Source: a bacterium ADurb.Bin236 (GTDB taxonomy: Bacteria > UBP15 > UBA6099). Taken from it: a stretch of DNA of 64,000 bases. The stretch covers positions 62,001-126,000 of the forward strand of contig MWCD01000002.1 of NCBI GenBank assembly GCA_002069885.1, written 5' to 3'. Within the stretch, counting starts at the first letter, position 1, and each line of letters opens with the position of its first letter. The position numbers and the translations under genes were made by a program. The notes below the pieces were generated by a model. That model worked only from the letters and a program-made list of their open reading frames with translations, ran no database searches and had not been told where the DNA came from. Shown here piece after piece: positions 43,508 to 50,750 of the stretch.

Positions 43508-44428
43508 ATGTTCGACAGATTGAAGAAGGGTCTGAAAAAGACCAGCGACAGCATACGGCACAAAATATCAGCCGCCATAGGGCGGGCTGTGAAGATAGAC
43601 GACGAATTCTGCGAGAGGCTGGAAGAGGCGCTGTTGCTGTCGGACGTTGGCGCGTCCACCGCCGCGCTGATCGTGGATGAAATTAAGAGCAAGGCGATGG
43701 AAAAGCGCCCGGCGGACGCGGAGGCGCTCAACGCGCTCGTCGTGGACGTTCTCGCCGAGATACTCGAATCGGGAGCGGCCGCCGAACCGCTGGCCCCCGG
43801 CCTGAACGTCGTCATGATGATGGGAGTGAACGGCTCCGGCAAAACCACGACGATAGGCAAGTTGGCGATGCGCTACAAAGCCGAAGGGCGCAAGGTGATG
43901 CTGGCGGCGTGCGACACGTTCCGCGCGGCGGCTTCCGAGCAGCTTGAGATATGGGCGAAGCGCGCGGATGTGCCGATAATCAGGCAGAGGGAAGGCGCGG
44001 ACCCGTCGGCGGTCATGTACGACGCGGTACAGGCGGCGCGCGCGCGCGGCGCAGACCTGCTTATCGCCGACACCGCCGGACGCCTTCACACCCAGTCCAA
44101 CCTCATGCGCGAACTGCAGAAAATCCAGCGCGTGGCTGTGGAAAAAGCCGGTGTCGAGAACTTCAGAGCGTGGCTCGTCCTCGACTCGACCATCGGAAGA
44201 AACTCGTACAATCAGGTTCAGCAGTTCGGGCAGGCCGTCCCTGTGGACGCGTTGGTGCTGACCAAGATGGATGGAACCGCGCGCGGCGGCGTCGTGTTCT
44301 CCATACTCAAGGAATGGCGCATGCCGATAATGTTCGTCGGCGTCGGAGAAAAGATGGAAGACCTGCTCCCGTTTAACGCCTCGGAATTTTCCCGCGCTCT
44401 GCTCGGCGACGCGGTTGACCCGGCCTGA
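43508..44428 (+). CDS. ftsY: Signal recognition particle receptor FtsY
   Basis: FtsY docks ribosome-SRP complexes at the membrane. The 306-residue protein is the short form without the long acidic N-terminal domain. NG-domain motifs: GVNGSGKTTTIGKLA (G1), DTFRAAASEQLEIW, DTAGRLHTQSNLMRELQKI (G3), TKMDGTARGGVVFSI (G4) and the closing GVGEKMEDLLPF. It follows smc by 5 bp and ends the housekeeping run. Confidence 0.98.
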   Translation: MFDRLKKGLKKTSDSIRHKISAAIGRAVKIDDEFCERLEEALLLSDVGASTAALIVDEIKSKAMEKRPADAEALNALVVDVLAEILESGAAAEPLAPGLNVVMMMGVNGSGKTTTIGKLAMRYKAEGRKVMLAACDTFRAAASEQLEIWAKRADVPIIRQREGADPSAVMYDAVQAARARGADLLIADTAGRLHTQSNLMRELQKIQRVAVEKAGVENFRAWLVLDSTIGRNSYNQVQQFGQAVPVDALVLTKMDGTARGGVVFSILKEWRMPIMFVGVGEKMEDLLPFNASEFSRALLGDAVDPA

Positions 44429-44520
44429 ACCTGAAAACCTTCTAAGCCTGAATAGCGAACAAACCCGAAAAACGCGCAAAAAGCCCGTCGCCTTCGGCGA
44501 TTGGGGAAAAACCCTTTGAA

Positions 44521-44545
44521 CCCGAATCCTTCATTAGGATTCGGG
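44521..44545 (+). terminator. Hairpin terminator after ftsY
   Basis: CCCGAATCCT and AGGATTCGGG form a perfect 10-bp stem around TCATT, followed by ATTATTAT. The stem is nearly the same as the right-end hairpin of the 179-bp MITE-like element. Confidence 0.6.
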
Positions 44546-44575
44546 ATTATTATCAACCCAAAGAGCGACAGACGA

Positions 44576-44606
44576 TTGACAACAAGACCGCTCGATATGA
44601 TATAGT
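44576..44606 (+). promoter_or_regulatory. Putative promoter for the NfeD-flotillin unit
   Basis: TTGACA at 44576-44581 is followed after 19 bp by TATAGT (44601-44606), with TG one base before the hexamer. It would transcribe the short ORF at 44653 and the downstream NfeD-like and flotillin genes. Confidence 0.5.
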
Positions 44607-44652
44607 ATCTTCAAGCGAGAACAGCACGAATAACGGAGGCGTAAATAGGCGG

Positions 44653-44832
44653 CTGACTCTTCCTGTATTATCAATAGTGTTATTTGGTTATTCTAGTTGT
44701 TCAGTTTTGATACGATTCATATCGCGGTATCAGATGGAAACAGTGAATAAAAAGAATCGCTTTATCACTACAGACGCCACATCAAGGAAAATGACGCTAT
44801 CATTTATTGACTTTTTAGATATTTACGAATAA
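44653..44832 (+). CDS. Possible small lipoprotein with a non-canonical start
   Basis: A 59-codon open frame begins RRLTLPVLSIVLFGYSSCS, which looks like a lipoprotein signal with cysteine at the end of YSSC. A GGAGG at 44635-44639 precedes the frame, but no ATG, GTG or TTG is placed to use it; CTG at 44653 is the best candidate. It lies just downstream of a good promoter. It may be a real small gene, or a remnant that lost its start codon. Confidence 0.3.
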   Translation: MTLPVLSIVLFGYSSCSVLIRFISRYQMETVNKKNRFITTDATSRKMTLSFIDFLDIYE

Positions 44833-44867
44833 CGTTAAGCAATATTCTTGTTTATGAAGGTGAAAAA

Positions 44868-45437
44868 ATGGAAGCATGGTGGGGTGCGTTAAGCTCTTTT
44901 GAAAAGGTGTTTTGGGCTGTTGCTGTCGTATTCTCGGTGTTCTTCTTGCTCCAACTCATATTCACTTTCGCAGGGGGCGACGACATCGACTCCGGGGACG
45001 TAGATCCGAGTAGCGACACGCATAGCGATTTATTTCTTGGTTTTTTCACCATCAGAAACATGGTGGCGTTTTTTCTCGGTTTCTCTTGGTTTGGTTTGGC
45101 CTGCTTGGAGAAAGGCTTGTCGAAGTCGCTCACGGTAATCATCGCAGGTGTTTGTGGCGTTGGAACCGTAGCGCTGGTGATGCTGCTTATGAAAGGGCTT
45201 TCTTCCATGAAAAGCAGCGGAACTTTGTCGCTGAAAAACGCCATCGGAAAAGAAGGCTCTGTAACAATAGCAGTGCCAGAAAATATGAATGGAAGAGGTA
45301 AGATAAATATTGTCCTTCAGGGAAGGTTGGTAGAGCTTGATGCGGCAACAAAGGGAGCTAGGCTAAATAAGGGAGAACAGGTAAAAGTAACAGAGACAAT
45401 CGGGGATCAAACCTTGGTGATTGAAAAAATCAAATAA
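44868..45437 (+). CDS. NfeD-like membrane protein (flotillin partner)
   Basis: A 189-residue protein with three membrane segments (about 10-35, 58-80 and 86-107) followed by a C-terminal OB-fold domain (GKEGSVTIAVPENMNGRGKINIVLQG ... GEQVKVTETIGDQTLVIEKI). This is the layout of YuaF/YqiJ-type NfeD proteins, which work with flotillins in membrane domains. It precedes the flotillin gene by 23 bp. A Ser protease domain of long NfeD forms is absent. Confidence 0.85.
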   Translation: MEAWWGALSSFEKVFWAVAVVFSVFFLLQLIFTFAGGDDIDSGDVDPSSDTHSDLFLGFFTIRNMVAFFLGFSWFGLACLEKGLSKSLTVIIAGVCGVGTVALVMLLMKGLSSMKSSGTLSLKNAIGKEGSVTIAVPENMNGRGKINIVLQGRLVELDAATKGARLNKGEQVKVTETIGDQTLVIEKIK

Positions 45438-45460
45438 AGATATTGGCGGGGGAATATTAA

Positions 45461-47038
45461 ATGTACATGCTTATCGGTCTTGTTGTAGTGGCAGTTGTGC
45501 TTTTCGCGACTTTGCTCGCCGCGATGACAAGGTACCGGCGGTGTCCGTCGGACCAGATCATGGTCGTTTATGGGAAAGTGGCGAAGGGTCAAACATCGAA
45601 GTGCATACACGGTGGCGCGTCGTTCGTCTGGCCGCTTTTTCAGGCTTGCGAGTATCTTGACCTCACCCCTATGACAATCGACATCGGCCTGAAAAACGCG
45701 CTGTCGAATCAGAATATAAGGGTGGATGTCCCATCTCGATTCACCATAGGGATTTCCACCAACCCATCGGTTATGACTGTAGCAGCCGAACGCCTTCTCA
45801 GCATGAGCAGGGAGCAAATTGAGGAGAACGCCAAAGACATTATTTTCGGGCAACTCCGCGCGACTATAGCAACAATGAGCATTGAAGAGATCAATGCGAA
45901 ACGTGAAAAGTTCGAAGAAGAAGTGATGAAAAATGTCGAGACGGAGCTAGAGAAGCTCGGCCTCAAGTTAATAAATGTGAATATCACCGATATTTCCGAT
46001 GAATCTGGATACATAGAGGCGTTAGGGAAAAAAGCGGCTGCCGAGGCCATAAACAAAGCCAAGGTGGAAGTGGCCCAGCAGGAAAGAGACGGAAAAACCG
46101 GCGAAGCGAACGCGCAACAGCAGATGCGCGTCAATATCGCCAATGCCGAAAAAGACGGATTGACCGGCGAGGCGAACGCGCAACAGCAGATGCGCGTAAA
46201 TATTGCCAATGCCGAAAGAGACGGAAAAACCGGCGAAGCGAACGCGCAACAGCAGATGCGAGTTAACATTGCCGATGCTGAAAGAGACGGCAAAACCGGC
46301 GAGGCGAACGCGCAACAGCAGATGCGAGTTAACGTTGCAAAAGCCAACGCCGAAGCCATTAAAGGAGAGAACACCGCTAAAGTAGTCGAGGCCAACTCGC
46401 ACGCTGACAGACGAGAAGCGGAAGCCGAAGCGGAGAGAAAAGCCGTTGCCGCGGAAAAAACAAAAGCCGCCGAGGCCGCCACCCTAGCCTACATAGCCGA
46501 GAAAAAGGCGGAGGAAGCAAGGGCGGATAGAGAGAAGTCCACTCGAAAAGCCGATGTGATTGTGCCGGCTGAGATAGAGAAAGAAAAATTAATCATAGAA
46601 GCGGAAGCGGCAAAGGAACAACAGACGCTCAAAGGACAGGGAGAAGGAGCGGAAATAAGAGAGCGGCTAAGCGGAGAAGCGGCTGGCATTCAGGAAATAC
46701 TCAAAAAGAAAGCCGAGGGTTTCGCGGAGATGGTAAAAGCCGCGAACGGCGACGCGGAAAAAGCCGCCATGTTGCTCATAGTGGAGCAGTTGCCGGAAAT
46801 CGTGAGAGCGCAGGCTGAGGCTATCAGCAAAATTAAATTCGACAAGATCGTAGTGTGGGACAGCGGCAGCGGCAATGGCGGCGGCTCGACCGCGTCCAAC
46901 TGGTTGGGCAGTTTCACGAAAATGTTGCCCGCGATGCACGATGTCTGCGAGATGGCCGGAGTCAGTCTTCCCGAATTTCTTGGAAAAATTAAAGAGCAGG
47001 AAAATTCGGAAAACAATCCGGACGCCCCTAAAGCATAA
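45461..47038 (+). CDS. floT: Flotillin (FloT/YqiK family)
   Basis: A 525-residue flotillin organising membrane microdomains. An N-terminal membrane anchor (MYMLIGLVVVAVVLFATLLAAM) is followed by the SPFH domain (about 30-200: GGASFVWPLFQACEYLDLTPMTIDI ... LGLKLINVNITDISDESGYIEALG). A long Glu/Ala coiled coil runs to about 460. Odd: residues 208-295 are four near-identical 22-residue units inserted where other flotillins have imperfect EA repeats. A glycine/serine stretch (SGSGNGGGS) and a short tail finish it. It is paired with the NfeD-like gene, which is the typical partner. Confidence 0.93.
   Translation: MYMLIGLVVVAVVLFATLLAAMTRYRRCPSDQIMVVYGKVAKGQTSKCIHGGASFVWPLFQACEYLDLTPMTIDIGLKNALSNQNIRVDVPSRFTIGISTNPSVMTVAAERLLSMSREQIEENAKDIIFGQLRATIATMSIEEINAKREKFEEEVMKNVETELEKLGLKLINVNITDISDESGYIEALGKKAAAEAINKAKVEVAQQERDGKTGEANAQQQMRVNIANAEKDGLTGEANAQQQMRVNIANAERDGKTGEANAQQQMRVNIADAERDGKTGEANAQQQMRVNVAKANAEAIKGENTAKVVEANSHADRREAEAEAERKAVAAEKTKAAEAATLAYIAEKKAEEARADREKSTRKADVIVPAEIEKEKLIIEAEAAKEQQTLKGQGEGAEIRERLSGEAAGIQEILKKKAEGFAEMVKAANGDAEKAAMLLIVEQLPEIVRAQAEAISKIKFDKIVVWDSGSGNGGGSTASNWLGSFTKMLPAMHDVCEMAGVSLPEFLGKIKEQENSENNPDAPKA
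46082..46345 (+). repeat. Four tandem 66-bp repeats inside the flotillin gene
   Basis: Units start at 46082, 46148, 46214 and 46280. Each encodes a version of ERDGKTGEANAQQQMRVNI plus three residues. Differences between units are few (for example K for R and L for K in unit 2), which points to recent duplication or ongoing homogenisation. Confidence 0.95.
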
Positions 47039-47108
47039 CCAAGTCTCGCTCTGAAAAATGGGTGAATGACAGATTATGCCTATTTATGATTTGTTTTTAC
47101 CCATCTCA

Positions 47109-47131
47109 CACCCGCAACGGGGTTGTGGGTG
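47109..47131 (+). terminator. Hairpin downstream of flotillin
   Basis: CACCCGCAAC and GTTGTGGGTG form a 10-bp stem (one G-T pair) around GGG, 70 bp after the flotillin stop. There is no T tract, so termination is uncertain. It lies between two convergent genes. Confidence 0.4.
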
Positions 47132-47198
47132 GCGCCCAGCGCAATGGGTAGAATCAAATAATACACCTTATTATTGAACAGTATTGTGCAATTCCGGC

Positions 47199-48956
47199 TT
47201 AGTAATTTGATGTGAAGTCGATCATGAAGTCGTTGGTGTCTGCGAACCAGCGGGTGTTGATGCGCGTGCCGTAGAGGTCGTAGTCGACGTTGAAGTTTTT
47301 GGTGGAGAAATGGTTGTTTTTCAGATTGTAGATAAAGTCCGTGCGGAGTCTACATTTTTTGTTGACGGTGTAATCAAGACCTGAGGACAGGCTGCTGATG
47401 GTGGCTTCGCGTATGTCGTAAGTCGCCGACAGGGCGGAATTCCATTTAAGACCTTTGGACTTCGACACGTACAACATAAGCTGTCGTTTGACGGTGGAGT
47501 TGCCGGTGTATCTGCTGTCAGTGAAATTATATCTGGCCTGAATCAACATACCCTGCCGGGGTCTGTGGCCTATGCGGGCGGAGGCGGACAGGCGGGCGCT
47601 GGGCCTGCCTTCGGTGTCGCCGCCAAGCCCGGTGGCTGTGTTCCAATCGATGCTGGTCTTTTTTGACAGCGCGATTGAAGGGCTGACGGCGGTGAGGGTG
47701 GTGTAAGCCGCCGTAACGGCGTCGGTATAATCGTAGTTGTCCATTTTTATGTGAGAGCTTACGGAATAGCCGATGCCCCGCGTGTTTCCGTTGACGAACT
47801 TTCTGTTGCCGTCGAAGCTTACGAGGGCGTTCATAGTGGACTGGCCGTAGTCGCCGTCTCCGGTTCTGCGGCCTGAGAGGTAGCCGTTAATTCTGGTTTT
47901 CTTGATGCCGCCCGCTGCTCCGAGCCGGAAACCTTTCGCCCCGGAAAGGTCGTAGTCCATCTGAAGGGTCTGCGACCTCATGCCGGCGGCGTAGCGCGAC
48001 ATGGACATTGTGTAGCCCCTGTCGCCGCCGAACAGGTTGCGCATGTTGAACTGGCCGCTTGTCTGGGTGTTCATGCGGAACGACTGTCGCAGGTCCGCGG
48101 AATATGTTTTTGAGTTGTCCCCGTGGTAATTCAAATCGACGAAGCCTTTGAAGTCGCGGGCTTCCTTGTATCGGACGTTGGCGCCGACTTTCCAGTCCGC
48201 GTTTGAGCCGTAGCTGACGTTCCGGATGCGCCATTTGCCGGTGGTGTATTTTTTGCTGGTGTTGGTCCAGAAAGGGAGGGACATTACTTTGTTGCCTTTT
48301 ACCCACATGGTGGCGCGCCACGCTTCGTACTGGTCGCCGGGATAGATGCGCATGCGGGCGGCGGTCACGGCGTTCGCGGTGAGGTAAGGCTCTTCGTAGA
48401 TGTAGAACGCCTGTCCCATTGGCGGCTCTTGGGCCGTCTCGTTGAGTTCTTCGCCGACCAGATAAAAAGTTCTTACGCCGCTTTGGGTTTGGGTGAGGAT
48501 GCCCGCCGCGCGGTCCAAGTCGAACCTGAGTTGGTCGCCAGAGAAAGAAGCGCCGTCCATGCCAGTGACCTGAGCTTCGACACGCTGGTCGAGCAGGTCG
48601 CCTGTTTCTTCAATGTCCGTCAATATCGGGTTGGTGGATGGAGTCCCAGCGTTGCTAGTTGTTGTGTCGGCGGATTTTTTCATAGTCGAGGCGATGATGC
48701 CGCCTTCTGCGTAGAAGATGTGCGATTTTACGTCCACGCGTATCGAGTCGGCTTGAAAGCGAAGGTTGCCGTGAAGAAGCTCGACCTGTCCGTCGCAGTA
48801 AATCACTTTTCGGTCTATGTCGAACATTATGTAGTTTGCGGTGATTGTGTAGTGGAGGTTGAGAGCGCGCGCGGGCACGGCGGCGGACACAACCGCAAGC
48901 GCGGCCAGCGCCGCTGCGACCGCGAGCAATGTTTTTCTTTTCAGCAAATCAAGCAC
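47199..48956 (-). CDS. LptD/OstA-like outer-membrane protein
   Basis: A 585-residue exported protein. After a signal peptide (cleavage near ARALN), residues ~35-170 form an OstA/LptA-like jellyroll (ANYIMFDIDRKVIYCDGQVELLHGNLRFQADSIRVD). The remaining ~400 residues look like a beta-barrel of alternating aromatic and polar strands ending ...FMIDFTSNY. This fits an LPS-transport or related outer-membrane barrel, though it is shorter than E. coli LptD (784) and lacks clear cysteine pairs. The start is a GTG; no strong ribosome site is seen. A MITE copy lies 24 bp upstream and may have replaced or moved its promoter. Confidence 0.75.
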   Translation of the reverse strand: MLDLLKRKTLLAVAAALAALAVVSAAVPARALNLHYTITANYIMFDIDRKVIYCDGQVELLHGNLRFQADSIRVDVKSHIFYAEGGIIASTMKKSADTTTSNAGTPSTNPILTDIEETGDLLDQRVEAQVTGMDGASFSGDQLRFDLDRAAGILTQTQSGVRTFYLVGEELNETAQEPPMGQAFYIYEEPYLTANAVTAARMRIYPGDQYEAWRATMWVKGNKVMSLPFWTNTSKKYTTGKWRIRNVSYGSNADWKVGANVRYKEARDFKGFVDLNYHGDNSKTYSADLRQSFRMNTQTSGQFNMRNLFGGDRGYTMSMSRYAAGMRSQTLQMDYDLSGAKGFRLGAAGGIKKTRINGYLSGRRTGDGDYGQSTMNALVSFDGNRKFVNGNTRGIGYSVSSHIKMDNYDYTDAVTAAYTTLTAVSPSIALSKKTSIDWNTATGLGGDTEGRPSARLSASARIGHRPRQGMLIQARYNFTDSRYTGNSTVKRQLMLYVSKSKGLKWNSALSATYDIREATISSLSSGLDYTVNKKCRLRTDFIYNLKNNHFSTKNFNVDYDLYGTRINTRWFADTNDFMIDFTSNY

Positions 48957-48980
48957 TATATGACAACCTGCCGCATTAGA

Positions 48981-49159
48981 CCCGGATTCGTCGATAGAGC
49001 CGACGAACCGGGGCGATTTTCATAGCGGCGAACTGCTTTGTTGCCGACGCATTTTTTTGTTCATGAACCATAAGTTCTATTCACTGCAAAAATGCGTCTT
49101 GCGCCTCGCATTTCATCCGCTCTGAACAATCGCTCCCGAATCCTAGTGACGGATTCGGG
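48981..49159. mobile_element. MITE-like non-coding element, copy 2 (179 bp)
   Basis: It has the same length and almost the same sequence as the copy at 1431-1609, with the same terminal inverted repeats. The flanks TTAGA (48976-48980) and TTAAA (49160-49164) match at 4 of 5 positions, a probable decayed target duplication. It lies directly upstream of the LptD-like gene. Confidence 0.75.
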
Positions 49160-49445
49160 TTAAAACATACCCGAAAATAATCCGGGTACGCCAATATAAC
49201 GCGCGGATTCCTCCGCAACCGTATTGTATCATTATTAAAAACCAATGTCAGCGAGGAAAAAATAATATATGGATAATAGATTTTTGGGGATTTGCGGTGA
49301 AACCATTTTTTTGCAAAAAACAGGTTTCCCCGCGCCCCTTCCGAAAAAAACTCTTGATCGCCGATTTTGCTGAACTTCGTTCTTGCAAAATCGGCTTTTT
49401 TCTTAGATTTATGAAAACCAGAAGTATGGCGACGTTGACACAAAC
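49160..49445. other. Gene-free region between wecB and the MITE copy
   Basis: No gene is supported. The segment is AT-rich and holds one strong hairpin (49360-49401). Confidence 0.6.
49360..49401. terminator. Hairpin with T tract downstream of wecB
   Basis: GCCGATTTTGC and GCAAAATCGGC form a perfect 11-bp stem around a 14-nt loop. TTTTTT follows on the plus strand, and an A-run precedes it, giving T-rich sequence on the minus strand further on. It could terminate wecB transcription. Confidence 0.5.
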
Positions 49446-50579
49446 TTAATATAACAGAGATTCCAGTTTTGAGACGATGCGGGGGGCGGCATGGCCGTCC
49501 CAGAGTTCGGGTATGCGCCCCTGTTTCCAGTCGCCGCGCAGTGCGGCGGCAGCGGCGGCGGAGATTTTTCCGGCGTCTGAGCCGACAAGGATGTTTGTGC
49601 CGATGTCAACAGTGACGGGGCGCTCGGTGTTTTCGCGGATTGTGGCGCACGGGACGCCCAGCCAAGTGGTCTCCTCCTGAATGCCGCCGGAATCGGTGAG
49701 GACGATTTTTGCGTTCATGGTGAGGGAGAGGAATTCCAGATATCCGAGAGGTTCCATGATGAAGATTTTTCCGGCGGGCGTGGAAGCGCCGTCCCAAGCG
49801 GCGAAATGGTCGTCCAGCCCGAACCGGCGTATGTTGTTGACGGTTCTGGGGTGAGCCGGGAAAAAGACGGGGGCTTCGGCGGCGGCGGCTTCGAGAGCGG
49901 AGATGATGCGGGAGAATGTGGCGGGGTCATCCACGTTGGAGGGTCTGTGTAGGGTGAGGGCGGCGTAATCGCCGGAGAAATCGCCGAGAGGTCGGGCCGA
50001 TTCGCCGTTGCGCACGCGGCGCGCGTTTTCCGCCAGAGTGTCAATCATGACGTTGCCGACGAAGAAAATGTTGTCTTCCGCGACGCCTTCTCGCAGGAGG
50101 TTGTCGCGCCCGCTAGGCTCTGTGACGAAGAGGAAAGAGGAGATCGAGTCTGTGAGGACGCGGTTGATTTCTTCTGGCATGGAGCGGTCGAAGCTGCGGA
50201 GGCCGGCTTCCACGTGGGCGACCGGGATCATGAGTTTTGCGGAGACGAGAGAGCAGGCTAGGGTGGAGTTGACGTCGCCGACCACTAGAACGAGGTCGGG
50301 TTTTAATTCGAGGACGGCTTTTTCGAAGGCGACCATGACGGCGGCGGTCTGGGCCGCGTGGCTTCCGGAGCCGACTTCTAGGAAAACGTCGGGCCGGGGG
50401 ATGTTCAACTCGTCGAAGAAGCTTTGGGACATGTTGTGGTCGTAGTGCTGTCCGGTGTGGACGAGGATGGGCCGCAGGGAGGGGCTTTCTGCCATTGCGC
50501 GCATAATCGGGGCCACTTTCACAAAGTTCGGCCTTGCGCCCGCGACTATGAAGACTTTCTTTTTTCCGATGTCGGACAT
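49446..50579 (-). CDS. wecB: UDP-N-acetylglucosamine 2-epimerase (non-hydrolysing)
   Basis: WecB interconverts UDP-GlcNAc and UDP-ManNAc for surface polysaccharides. In the 377-residue protein the family blocks are VAGARPNFVKVAPIMRA, VHTGQHYD, VVGDVNSTLACSLVSAK, VAHVEAGLRSFDRSMPEEINR and LTDSGGIQEETTWLGVPC. The catalytic Asp/Glu positions in VGDVNS and HVEAG are kept. It is a single minus-strand gene, divergent from the S55 peptidase gene 171 bp away. Confidence 0.97.
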   Translation of the reverse strand: MSDIGKKKVFIVAGARPNFVKVAPIMRAMAESPSLRPILVHTGQHYDHNMSQSFFDELNIPRPDVFLEVGSGSHAAQTAAVMVAFEKAVLELKPDLVLVVGDVNSTLACSLVSAKLMIPVAHVEAGLRSFDRSMPEEINRVLTDSISSFLFVTEPSGRDNLLREGVAEDNIFFVGNVMIDTLAENARRVRNGESARPLGDFSGDYAALTLHRPSNVDDPATFSRIISALEAAAAEAPVFFPAHPRTVNNIRRFGLDDHFAAWDGASTPAGKIFIMEPLGYLEFLSLTMNAKIVLTDSGGIQEETTWLGVPCATIRENTERPVTVDIGTNILVGSDAGKISAAAAAALRGDWKQGRIPELWDGHAAPRIVSKLESLLY

Positions 50580-50750
50580 TTCCCTGCTCCTTTATGTATG
50601 TGAATTTTACATGTTTCCGATGGATAGCGCTATTGGAGGGGAAAAAGAGGGAGCGGAGCGCGATTGAGCCTTACAGGGTTTTAATTTGATTTGATAATAA
50701 GATATAATATCAAACTTAACCGCGCGCCGGGAGCAAGGCGCGAGGTATTG

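Noticed and set aside
47040-47198. tRNA or structured RNA gene in the gap after flotillin
   Set aside because: One simple hairpin is visible but no cloverleaf or conserved RNA motif; no tRNA was found in any gap.
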